Origin: an uncultured Flavobacterium sp.
Lineage (GTDB): Bacteria; Bacteroidota; Bacteroidia; Flavobacteriales; Flavobacteriaceae
DNA: 64,000 nt
Direction: 5' to 3'
NCBI RefSeq assembly: GCF_963422545.1
Contig: NZ_OY730230.1
Coordinates: forward strand, 1-64,000
The notes under the pieces are model-generated. The model had not been told where the DNA came from. It saw only the letters and a list, made by a program, of their open reading frames with translations, and made no database searches. How positions within the stretch are numbered: position 1 is the first letter of the stretch; the number at the start of each line of letters is the position of its first letter. The translations under genes and the position numbers were made by a program. Shown in pieces: positions 52,701-60,690 of the stretch.

Positions 52701-53666
52701 GAATTTTTATCAAGAGATACTGTTTCAGGAATCACAACTGCTACGGTAGCGGCTGGAACGGCTCCAAAATGGATTCGTGTTACAAGAGCAGGAAACGTGT
52801 TTACATCTTATACTTCAGATAATGGAACTACGTGGACGCAACTCGGTACACCAAGAACCATTGCAATGGCGAGTACTGTTTATGTGGGAATGGCTGTAAC
52901 ATCTCATGCAAATGGAACTTTGGCAACAGGAGTTTTCAGCGATGTTATTGTTCGAAATATTACGCCTCCAACCAACAATGTCAATTTGGCTTTAGCCAAA
53001 ACCGCTACAGCTTCTACAGAAGAGAATGCGACTTTTTCTTCGGCGAAAGCCACAGATGGAGATGCAGGAACAAGATGGGCGAGTAGTTTTGCCAATACAA
53101 GCGAATGGATTTATGTTGATCTTCAAAGCAATTACAACATCAATCGCGTCGTATTGAAATGGGAAGCTGCTTTCGCAACACAATACAAAGTGCAAATTTC
53201 TACTGATAATGTTTTCACCGAAAGTGAAACCGTAAACACACAAACGGCCAGCGATGGTGGAACAGATGATTTAGTAGTAAGCGGAACCGGAAGATACATT
53301 CGAATTTTATGCAATACTAAAGCTCTGACTCCATACGGATATTCATTGTATGAAATAGAAGCTTACGGATCTGCTTCAACAGCTAAAAAAGCTTCGGCAA
53401 TAATTGAAGATACTCAAGCCGAAACTACAACTTTTGTTATGTATCCAAATCCGGCAAGCAATTATATTCAACTTTCATTGCCTGAAAAACTAGACAACAA
53501 AGTCGTAACAATTTATGATGATTTAGGAACATTGGTAGCAGAAAATAAATTTGATGCAAATACTACTGAAGGTCTAATTGATATCAGCAGACTTAGAAGA
53601 GGAATTTATATTCTGAACTTTAAATCTGATCAGAAAAGCTGGACTAAAAAATTGATTAAGCAATAA
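49704..53666 (+). CDS. large multidomain GH16 beta-1,3-glucanase (laminarinase) secreted by T9SS
   Basis: 1320 residues. After a signal peptide (to about residue 39) comes a GH16 domain (about 42-290) with catalytic Glu163-Ile-Asp165-Ile-Met-Glu168 (GEIDIMEAK) and the laminarinase-type WSDEFNG and AWPAFWMLP motifs. Then follow a PKD-like domain (about 300-370) and three homologous ~165-residue modules (about 375-548, 550-722, 726-893), each ending YYFDN-L/I-R and likely carbohydrate-binding. After these are a concanavalin/DUF1349-like domain (about 895-1095), an F5/8 type C (CBM32-like) domain (about 1100-1245) and a T9SS type A sorting domain (about 1255-1320). It should hydrolyse laminarin or fungal beta-1,3-glucan extracellularly. 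A long n-region precedes the signal helix. Confidence 0.9.
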   Translation: MNQKDSFFGRPPKSNYYFLKRCFIMTLIMLSPFLKIHSQCNTLVWSDEFNGTTVDATKWQSISGNGCPSLCGFGNGEAQRYDPNQATIVKEGTDSYLNIEAKYEPNAQFPAQPYSSAKLTTEGKYAIKYGRIEARMKLSSGMGAWPAFWMLPAGTSNWPFTGEIDIMEAKHRNPKSIDGTIHYDGGGYHYTGRSYSSPTDLSTEFHVYAVEWGPNIIKWFIDGNLFHTATPNTTVNGGWPFNDQQFYIILNLAVGSAGTPYTSVNGAGVEPIPADFPAKLQVDYVRVYSGSFTYGVLGDAKVYNNETGKTYSINTIAGATYNWTVPAGATITSGQGTNAITVNWGTSGGDVSVATTVSGCAANTYKLAVTTEVPLPVERIYEDFQTNRNIVYGLKTGVLTEVVANPSTTGINTSASVGKYVRNASELYDVLNIKNVVISNANDYVYGRKKISFDIYTSAPVGTKISMQLENSLVTTATNFPSGRHSGYKATTTVQNKWETIEFEFEKVIDPNTSALTINNVVFLFESNSNSGATYYFDNLLTKAAPEKPIIATDVLQNYDGINKIIKGTTTGTYSVVANPGTNSVNNSANVAKYVRNVTEQYDVLFFNTQSTIEDAGLLKNQTNKILIDVYTSAPIGTVVSLNLENSATSLPANYPTGRNSNYVAITTKQNQWETLTFYYNSSPDAGTSNLAVNQMVILANSGSYTNDTYYFDNIRIGSTKLPDTYTPGVVYEDYQTIHNITFRDAIGTYTPNTPNPSATGINTSTNVGKYVRKSTELYDNFSFNTTLTNIGEFKSGAKKFAMDVYTSAPVGSVISWQAESSASVPSNYPVGRHSIYQAVVKQTNTWHTLVFTYASSPDASTLDSEVNRFVFLLEPGTSSGNTYYFDNIRVVNLVDTENPPATLPAPWVSTDLGAVTPAGEATHASGTFTIKGSGNDIWDTGDQFQFVNQSITGDAEIIAKVNSLTNTNTYAKAGVMFRETLTATSKHAMTDVSAAAGVEFLSRDTVSGITTATVAAGTAPKWIRVTRAGNVFTSYTSDNGTTWTQLGTPRTIAMASTVYVGMAVTSHANGTLATGVFSDVIVRNITPPTNNVNLALAKTATASTEENATFSSAKATDGDAGTRWASSFANTSEWIYVDLQSNYNINRVVLKWEAAFATQYKVQISTDNVFTESETVNTQTASDGGTDDLVVSGTGRYIRILCNTKALTPYGYSLYEIEAYGSASTAKKASAIIEDTQAETTTFVMYPNPASNYIQLSLPEKLDNKVVTIYDDLGTLVAENKFDANTTEGLIDISRLRRGIYILNFKSDQKSWTKKLIKQ

Positions 53667-53675
53667 CCAAAATAC

Positions 53676-53716
53676 AGTTGGGTGTAATGATCCTTAATAG
53701 TTACACCCAACTTTTT
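53676..53716 (+). terminator. terminator of the GH16 gene
   Basis: Stem AGTTGGGTGTAA / TTACACCCAACT followed by TTTTT, ten bases after the GH16 stop. Confidence 0.85.
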
Positions 53717-53784
53717 ATAGATTTTATTTTCTCATTCTTACTAATTAATTAAAAACGAGTTTATTAACCAAAAACAATTAAACA

Positions 53785-56448
53785 ATGAGAAATTTTAAAT
53801 TACAAAAAAAACTTTTTGCTGCATTGCTGTTGGCATTGCTATTTAATTTTAGTTATGGCCAAGGCCCAATTCCGTTTACGATTAGTAATACCTCAACATT
53901 TAATGACAACGAATTGTATGTTGCCATTGTAGGTATTGATTATAATACGGGAAATCATGTTTGGGTTGATGCCAAAACAAGTCAGGTTTTGCCAATGAGT
54001 TCGTCTTATAATACCGTTACAGGACCAACAATTGGCGGGAATACCGGACCGGGACAAAACTCAAAATACGCTGCGTGTTTTACTAAATTGAGTGATATTC
54101 CGAACAAAACTTTTACGCTGCCACAAATTGCAGGCTGCAGGGTTTTTATTGCCAAAGGACAACAATTGTATTTCTACTTTTTTGGAGCAAGTGGAGCTCC
54201 GTCAGGATATACATCGCCAAATCCGTTGAATGCAACTGACCCGAATCAAGGAATTTTGTATGAAATCATCGAATTGACTAATAATCAATACGGTTTTTTT
54301 GGAAATCCATCGAGAGTTGATTCGTATAAATACCCAATGGGATTGGAGTTATTTGGCGCCAACGGATATCAAAAAAGAGTTGGAGAACTAAAGAAACACG
54401 CTGATATTGTGGCAGCTTTTAAAGCCAATGTTCCGGCAGAATTTCAAGGTTGTGTTAATGATGCGACAGGCGAAATTACAGCACCATCAAAAACTCCTGC
54501 TTTCGCCGATGGAACAGGTGGAACCAGTGTTGGGGCTCAGGCTAATTATTTAAAATCATACATTGATGCAATCTGGAATAAATATAAAAATGAAGATTTA
54601 ATATTTTATGCCGGAGATGCCGGAGTTTTCAAAGGAAGGGTTGCTGGAGAACAACTCGAAGTCGTAGGACAATCAGGTGGTTTTGTGGGACGTACAGGGC
54701 GTGTTCAAAACAGACCAACAACGCAGGAAGCTCTTGAAGGAAAGGGCGTTCTGGACAGAAGATTGGTCGACGGAGATCTCGATCTTGTAGTTCAGGCGCA
54801 ATTAACAGCGGCTATTAACCGCCATATGGTGAATACGACAACTGCTAATCCGGGACAGCAAAACTGGTATAATGCAGCACAATTTTATCAAACGAATCCC
54901 ACCAATCATTATTCTAAATTCTGGCATTTACCAGGAATAAGTGTTGATAATCTGGCTTATGGATTTGCTTATGATGATGTGGCAGATCAGTCGCCATCAC
55001 TTCATACTCCGCAACCTACAAAAGTCATTGCCACTTTTGGAGGATATGCAGGAACAGTACCTTCAGTTCCGGCTACAACAGATGTAATCACCGTTTATAA
55101 AGATTGTAACTACACAGGATTTTCTGGCGGATTAACTATTGGAGATTATAATCTGGCGCGTTTGAATACTTTAGGCGTTTTGAATGATGATATTTCATCA
55201 CTTAAAATCACTCCCGGTTTTCAGGCGATTTTGTATCAGGATGATAATTTTACGGGAGCATCAACAGTGATTAATTCTGATAATGCGTGTTTAAACACAA
55301 CTTGGAATGACAAAGTAACTTCGATTAGAATTCTGGCAAACGGAACTACAACTTTAGGTAACCAAACTTTCTTTTTGCAAAACAGAAACAGTAATTTATA
55401 CATGGATGTCTGGGGCGCGAGTTTATCTAACGGAGCAGCTATTAATCAAGGCGCTTTAAACTCAGGGAACAATCAGAAATTTACGTTTACACATTTAGGA
55501 GATGGATTGTACAAAATCATAGCCAATCATAGCGGACAATCTTTAGATGTAAACAATTTCAACAAAGACAATGGAGCGCATGTAGAACAATATCCATACA
55601 ATGCAACCACAAACCAGCAATTTGTATTGGTTGCTACAGGTGACGGATTCTACAAAATTGTTGCCAGACATAGCGGTAGAATTGTTGAAGTTGCCGGAGC
55701 AAGTACAGCTTCTGGAGCAGTTGTACAGCAATGGGATAATAACAACCAGACTTGTGGACAATGGAAATTAGTTCCGGCTACAAGTTCTCAAACAGCAGTT
55801 TTAATTCAGGCCGAAGATTATTCTGCAATGAGCGGAATTCAGGTTGAAGCGACCACAGATACTGGCGGAGGTTCGAATGTTGGTTATACTGAAACTGGCG
55901 ATTGGATGGCTTATAACAGCATTAATTTTCCAACTACAGGTTCATATTTAATCGAATACAGAGTGGCGAGCGCTGTAACAGGAGGTAAATTATCATCGGA
56001 TTTAAACGGTGGAACTATTGTTTTAGGAAATGTTGATGTACCAAACACAGGAGGCTGGCAAAACTGGCAAACGGTATCACAAACCGTAAATGTGAATGCG
56101 GGAACGTACAATTTTGGAATCTACATTCAAAATACGGGAATGAATATCAACTGGATTAAAATTACAAAAACAGGTTCAAGTGCAAAAATGGCTTCGGTTG
56201 CAATTGAAGATGAACCAGTTGAAACGGACTTAAATGTATATCCAAGTCCTGTTGAAAACACACTTTTTGTAACCACAAATGTTACCGGAGGATATATCAG
56301 TATTGTAGATTCTCAAACCGGAAATATAGTTTCAAAACAAAAATTCTCGAACAACAGCATAGACGTTTCGCATTTAAGAAGAGGCATTTATTTAGTAGTT
56401 TTTGAAAAAGACGGAACAAAAACGATTAAACGTTTTATTAAAAAATAA
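53785..56448 (+). CDS. GH64 beta-1,3-glucanase with RICIN and CBM6 domains, T9SS-secreted
   Basis: 887 residues. Signal peptide (to FSYGQ) and a GH64 (laminaripentaose-producing) domain about 28-430: Glu163 in IIELTNNQYG and Asp179 in SRVDSY have the 16-residue spacing of the catalytic pair Glu154/Asp170 known from Streptomyces matensis. Next a beta/gamma-crystallin-like segment (about 432-515), a RICIN-type domain (about 520-665, QNRNSNLYMDVWG), a CBM6 (about 670-800) and a T9SS sorting domain (about 815-887, SIDVSHLRRGIYLV). It degrades beta-1,3-glucan to laminaripentaose from the cell exterior. Neighbours GH16 and GH18 suggest fungal wall attack. Confidence 0.9.
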   Translation: MRNFKLQKKLFAALLLALLFNFSYGQGPIPFTISNTSTFNDNELYVAIVGIDYNTGNHVWVDAKTSQVLPMSSSYNTVTGPTIGGNTGPGQNSKYAACFTKLSDIPNKTFTLPQIAGCRVFIAKGQQLYFYFFGASGAPSGYTSPNPLNATDPNQGILYEIIELTNNQYGFFGNPSRVDSYKYPMGLELFGANGYQKRVGELKKHADIVAAFKANVPAEFQGCVNDATGEITAPSKTPAFADGTGGTSVGAQANYLKSYIDAIWNKYKNEDLIFYAGDAGVFKGRVAGEQLEVVGQSGGFVGRTGRVQNRPTTQEALEGKGVLDRRLVDGDLDLVVQAQLTAAINRHMVNTTTANPGQQNWYNAAQFYQTNPTNHYSKFWHLPGISVDNLAYGFAYDDVADQSPSLHTPQPTKVIATFGGYAGTVPSVPATTDVITVYKDCNYTGFSGGLTIGDYNLARLNTLGVLNDDISSLKITPGFQAILYQDDNFTGASTVINSDNACLNTTWNDKVTSIRILANGTTTLGNQTFFLQNRNSNLYMDVWGASLSNGAAINQGALNSGNNQKFTFTHLGDGLYKIIANHSGQSLDVNNFNKDNGAHVEQYPYNATTNQQFVLVATGDGFYKIVARHSGRIVEVAGASTASGAVVQQWDNNNQTCGQWKLVPATSSQTAVLIQAEDYSAMSGIQVEATTDTGGGSNVGYTETGDWMAYNSINFPTTGSYLIEYRVASAVTGGKLSSDLNGGTIVLGNVDVPNTGGWQNWQTVSQTVNVNAGTYNFGIYIQNTGMNINWIKITKTGSSAKMASVAIEDEPVETDLNVYPSPVENTLFVTTNVTGGYISIVDSQTGNIVSKQKFSNNSIDVSHLRRGIYLVVFEKDGTKTIKRFIKK

Positions 56449-56460
56449 GGCAAGGACTAT

Positions 56461-56522
56461 AAATTTAAGAGACAAGATTTTGTGAATCAATATAAAATCT
56501 TGTCTCTTGCCTCTTAAATTTA
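56461..56522. terminator. inverted repeat between GH64 and GH18
   Basis: Arms AAGAGACAAGATTTT and AAAATCTTGTCTCTT with an additional outer AAATTTAAGAG / CTCTTAAATTT pair. It may terminate or attenuate GH64 transcription before GH18. Confidence 0.7.
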
Positions 56523-56579
56523 GTCTAAAATCTTCACCCCATTATTTACAAATTTTTATTAATCTATTAAACAATTACC

Positions 56580-58217
56580 ATGAAAAACAATTACAAAAAA
56601 ATGACACTAAAATGGACGATCATTTTAGTTTTGGGAGTTTTCAATTTGTCAATGGCCCAGAAAAAAGTAATAGCTTATATCCCCAATTGGGTCGACTTGA
56701 ATGCGTTTTCGAGCAGCGTTCAGTACAGTAAATTAACCCATATTAACATTGCTTTCGAAAATCCCGATGCAAACGGATACCTGTCTTTTAATTCAGGATC
56801 TAACACAATCATTAATGCAGCGCACGCTCAAAACGTAAAAGTTTTTGTTTCGCTGGGTGGAGGCTCAGTATCTGAAGGAGGCGCTATTCGTGATAATTAT
56901 TTTAATCTTATTACGAGTGGCAACAGAACGGCTTTTATCCAAAAAATATATGATTATGTGGTTGCTCATAATTTTGATGGTGTCGATGTAGATCTTGAAG
57001 GTCCGGCAATTAATGGTGATTATGGAGCATTTGTAATTGCTCTTGCGGCTAAATTGCATGCAAATGGAAAATCGATTTCGGCAGCACTTTCAGAAGGATA
57101 TGGAGGAGCAAATGTGCCGTCGTCTACTTTTGCAGCTTTTGACTGGATTAATATTATGGCTTATGATGCAACAGGACCTTGGGCTCCGGGAAGTCCGGGG
57201 CAGCATTCACCATATAGTATGGCAGTAGATCAGTTTAATTACTGGACAGGACGAGGATTGCCGGCAAGTAAAGCTATCATTGGTCTTCCGTTTTACGGAT
57301 ATGGTTTTGGAGCTTCAGCCAATCAGGGAATTTCGTATGCTAATATCGTAGCCCAATATCCGGGAGCAGAAAATCTGGATCAGGTTGGAAACACAATTTA
57401 TTACAACGGAATTCCAACAATCAAAGCCAAAACAACTTTTGCAGTTCAAAATGCGGGAGGAGTTATGATTTGGGAATTATCGCAAGATGCTACAGGTGAA
57501 AAATCATTATTGACAGCCGTAAATCAGGTTATTACCGGAAGTAATCCTCCAGGAACAGGAACTTTGATTCAGGCAGAAAACTATTCAACAATGAGTGGCG
57601 TGCAAACCGAGGCTACAACAGATACCGGCGGAGGATTAAATGTAGGTTATGCAGATACAAACGATTGGATGGCATATTACAATATCAATTTCCCAACTTC
57701 GGGTGCTTATGTAATTGAATACAGAGTAGCAAGTGCCGTAAATGGTGCCAGAATCTCATCAGATTTGAATGCAGGAACTATTCAGTTAGGAGCACTTAAT
57801 ATTCCAAATACAGGAGGATGGCAAAATTGGCAAACGGTATCACAAACCGTAAATGTGAATGCCGGAACGTATAATTTCGGAATATTTATACAGGCTTCGG
57901 GTGTGAACTTAAACTGGTTCCGAATCACAAAATCAGGAACAGCTTTAACAGCAAAAACAGCTTCACCGGAAATAACAGCTCAAGAAGGAATTGCAAGTTT
58001 GAGTGTTTTTCCAAATCCTACACAAGATTCATTTTCTTTTTCAACTGAGGTTTCAGGTGCAAATGTGAGCATTATAGATTCTCAGGGAGGTAATACTGTT
58101 TCGGTTCAAAAAGTAAACAATAATAGTGTTGATGTTTCTGGTTTAAAATCAGGAATCTATTTGGTTTTAGTAGAAAAAGACGGAATAAAAACTGTTAGAC
58201 GTTTTATAAAGAAATAA
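56580..58217 (+). CDS. GH18 chitinase with CBM6, T9SS-secreted
   Basis: 545 residues with a signal peptide (to LSMAQ). The GH18 barrel (about 28-315) has the catalytic motif DGVDVDLE with Asp133, Asp136, Asp138 and Glu140, plus SLGGG at 91-95 and MAYDATGP. Then a CBM6 domain (about 325-455) whose sequence is nearly the same as that of GH64, and a T9SS type A sorting domain (about 470-545, FPNP). It cleaves chitin, or related GlcNAc polymers, outside the cell. GH18 also includes endo-beta-N-acetylglucosaminidases, which cannot be fully excluded, but the context favours chitinase. Confidence 0.9.
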   Translation: MKNNYKKMTLKWTIILVLGVFNLSMAQKKVIAYIPNWVDLNAFSSSVQYSKLTHINIAFENPDANGYLSFNSGSNTIINAAHAQNVKVFVSLGGGSVSEGGAIRDNYFNLITSGNRTAFIQKIYDYVVAHNFDGVDVDLEGPAINGDYGAFVIALAAKLHANGKSISAALSEGYGGANVPSSTFAAFDWINIMAYDATGPWAPGSPGQHSPYSMAVDQFNYWTGRGLPASKAIIGLPFYGYGFGASANQGISYANIVAQYPGAENLDQVGNTIYYNGIPTIKAKTTFAVQNAGGVMIWELSQDATGEKSLLTAVNQVITGSNPPGTGTLIQAENYSTMSGVQTEATTDTGGGLNVGYADTNDWMAYYNINFPTSGAYVIEYRVASAVNGARISSDLNAGTIQLGALNIPNTGGWQNWQTVSQTVNVNAGTYNFGIFIQASGVNLNWFRITKSGTALTAKTASPEITAQEGIASLSVFPNPTQDSFSFSTEVSGANVSIIDSQGGNTVSVQKVNNNSVDVSGLKSGIYLVLVEKDGIKTVRRFIKK

Positions 58218-58278
58218 TCTTAACCCATTCGCCATAATGGTTTTAGGTGCATTAAATTTAGGTTTTAATGTAATTAGA

Positions 58279-58306
58279 GGCTGTCAGAAATGACAGCCTT
58301 TTTTTA
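58279..58306 (+). terminator. terminator of the GH18 gene
   Basis: Stem GGCTGTCA / TGACAGCC with a GAAA loop and seven T residues, about 60 bases after the stop. Confidence 0.9.
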
Positions 58307-58320
58307 TTAGTAGACAGATT

Positions 58321-58432
58321 GAATTTAACCGCAAAGTTTGCAAAGCTGATTATTGATAAAGCTTTGCGAACTTTGTGTTTACTATGCACAATCTAAAACA
58401 AAAAAACTTTGCGCACTTTGCGGTTAAAATTC
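58321..58432. repeat. CCGCAAAG inverted repeat, copy 1
   Basis: Arms TTTAACCGCAAAGTTTGCAAAG and CTTTGCGCACTTTGCGGTTAAA, with an inner AGCTTTGCGAACTTTG segment. The rest of the 340-base gap before the metallophosphoesterase gene shows no gene. Confidence 0.8.
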
Positions 58433-58557
58433 AGTTTTACAATAAACATTATCATTCGGTAACAATAGGTTAAACGCATTTGAGTTTTTTAGACATAAAA
58501 TTGTATATTCTTTTTATGATTGCGTCATTTCATAAATCCTTTTAAAATTTTGACCTA

Positions 58558-60504
58558 ATGAATTTAAAAATTACACCCACTCATAAAACCTATTTTATAG
58601 TTCTATTTTTTCTTTTTTTCAATTATACAATTTCAGCCCAAAATCAAAAGAAGTTAGAGGGCGTTCAGATTGCTTTTTTATCCGATGTTCATTTGCAGGA
58701 TTTATTCGGAACATTTTCGGACAATGCTTATAAAGGTATTTTGAATCCGAAAACAGGAAAATATGTTTTAATGCGAACAATGGCTTCTCAATTGCATTCA
58801 ACCCGAATTTTCAATGAAAATTACTTTGCTTTTATTGCTGCTTTAAAAGATATTGCCAAGCGAAAAATAAAATATGTTGCACTTCCCGGTGATTATACAG
58901 ATGACGGTCAGCCGATACATGTAAAAGGATTGGAGAAAATTTTAGATCAATATCGAAAAAAATATAATATTGAATTTTTTATCACAACAGGAAATCACGA
59001 TCCTGTTGGACCTTTTGCTCAAGAATCAGGTAAAGAAGATTTTCTTGGTGCAGACGGAAGAAAACAGCCCATTTATAGCAAAGACGGCCTTTATAAGCCA
59101 AATTTAACTATTGAACAGCCTGTAGTTGTAACTGCCGATATTGCTAAAATGGGTTATCTTGGAATTACTGATAATTTGAAAGATTTTGGTTTTTATCCCA
59201 ATAAAAAGTACAAATTTTGGGCAACTCCATTTTCGACTTATACCAATAAGAATTACAGTTTTGAGAAAGCTTCTCAAGCCGCTTTATTATCAAACCGAGT
59301 GTATAATGTTGCACCTGGATATGAAGTTCCGGATGTGAGTTATGTTGTAGAACCTGTTGACGGACTTTGGCTTATGGCAATTGATGGCAATGTTTATATT
59401 CCGAAGAAAAGCGATGGCGATCCAAAAGATTCTAATAACTATTCAGAAGCAAGCACAGGTTATAATAATGTGCTTTCGAATAAAAAACACCTGATAAAAT
59501 GGGTCGAAGAAATTTCGGCGCAAGCCAAAGAACAAGGTAAAACTTTGATTGCTTTTAGTCATTTTCCGATGATTGATTTTAATGATGACGCTTCCGCGGA
59601 AATAAAAGAATTATTGGGTCCGAATAAGTGGCAATTGAACCGCGTTCCTGTCGAAGAAGTGGCGCAGGTTTTTGCCGATGCAGGTTTGAAAATTCATTTT
59701 GGCGGACATATGCATATTAATGATACCGGAACCAGAACTACAGTAAAAGGGAATACTTTAGTAAATATTCAGACACCTTCATTAGCGGCTTATATTCCTG
59801 CATATAAACTATTGACTATAAAAAAAGACAATTTGGTCGATATACAAACCATAACAATTGACGCCGTTTCGAGATATAATGAACTTTTTGATTTATATAA
59901 AATGGAATATAAATTTTTAGAAAGTCAAAACGCAAAAGACATCTGGAACATTGATATTCTGAAAACTAAAAACTATCATGATTTCACCGATTTTCATTTG
60001 AAAGAATTAGTTCGGTTAAGATTTTTGGCAGATGATTGGCCGGCAGGTTTCAAGAATTTTATTCTCAATGTTTCGGGAGAAGATTTATTGGTTTTAGCCA
60101 ATATTCAATCGGATAAAGATTTTGATGTAATTCTGAAAAATAAAGAAAACTTCAAAAAAGAATGGGAAGAAGCTGAATCTAAAGCGGATAAAATTTTAGC
60201 CCAAAACAATATCAAAAAGCAAGATTTCAATTGGACAGGTTATGATCTTCTGGTAGATTTTTACCGTTTCAGAAGCGCCGATGAATTGGCTTTAACAGAT
60301 GTAGGAACTGCAAGAGCTAAACAATATAAAGTATTATCTCAATTGTTTTTTGAAAATCATAAAGATGATTCTTCAAAAGAAAAACCATTGCAAAACCAAA
60401 TGCGATTGTTTTTGATCATTTTCAATAAATTCATGCACGAAGTTCCGGCAGATCATTTTAGTGTTGATTTGAAAACGGGTGAAGTTAACCGCAAAGAGCG
60501 CTAA
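58558..60504 (+). CDS. secreted metallophosphoesterase
   Basis: 648 residues with a signal peptide (to TISAQ). Calcineurin-like phosphoesterase motifs are in order: SDVHLQD (Asp43, His45), GDYTDDG (about 112-118), GNHDP (about 145-149), a His in SHFPM and HFGGHMHIND (about 379-388). It probably hydrolyses phosphomono- or diesters in the periplasm or outside, like purple-acid or CpdA-type enzymes; the substrate is open. The last ~200 residues form an uncharacterised C-terminal region. The final residues NRKER and the TAA stop are encoded by a CCGCAAAG repeat, so the native C-terminus may have been replaced. PI-PLC lies convergent downstream. Confidence 0.85.
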   Translation: MNLKITPTHKTYFIVLFFLFFNYTISAQNQKKLEGVQIAFLSDVHLQDLFGTFSDNAYKGILNPKTGKYVLMRTMASQLHSTRIFNENYFAFIAALKDIAKRKIKYVALPGDYTDDGQPIHVKGLEKILDQYRKKYNIEFFITTGNHDPVGPFAQESGKEDFLGADGRKQPIYSKDGLYKPNLTIEQPVVVTADIAKMGYLGITDNLKDFGFYPNKKYKFWATPFSTYTNKNYSFEKASQAALLSNRVYNVAPGYEVPDVSYVVEPVDGLWLMAIDGNVYIPKKSDGDPKDSNNYSEASTGYNNVLSNKKHLIKWVEEISAQAKEQGKTLIAFSHFPMIDFNDDASAEIKELLGPNKWQLNRVPVEEVAQVFADAGLKIHFGGHMHINDTGTRTTVKGNTLVNIQTPSLAAYIPAYKLLTIKKDNLVDIQTITIDAVSRYNELFDLYKMEYKFLESQNAKDIWNIDILKTKNYHDFTDFHLKELVRLRFLADDWPAGFKNFILNVSGEDLLVLANIQSDKDFDVILKNKENFKKEWEEAESKADKILAQNNIKKQDFNWTGYDLLVDFYRFRSADELALTDVGTARAKQYKVLSQLFFENHKDDSSKEKPLQNQMRLFLIIFNKFMHEVPADHFSVDLKTGEVNRKER

Positions 60505-60652
60505 GGTTTTTCGCAAAGTTCGCAAAGTTTTCTTAAAAAAGATTTTATAAAAATGCAAAGTTCGCAAAGCTGTTAATTGATATAGCTTTGCGAACTTTGC
60601 GTTTTATTTAGATAACTAGGTAAAAAAATCTTTGCGTGCTTTGCGGTTAAAA
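60484..60652. repeat. CCGCAAAG inverted repeat, copy 2, overlapping a stop codon
   Basis: Arms TTAACCGCAAAGAGCGCTAAG and GCGTGCTTTGCGGTTAA, with inner CGCAAAGTTCGCAAAG and AGCTTTGCGAACTTTGCG. The left arm covers the last codons and stop of the metallophosphoesterase gene. It is also the terminator zone between two convergent genes. Confidence 0.8.
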
Positions 60653-60690
60653 TTACAGCCACAACCTAAAACTGTGACTGCGACTGAAAA

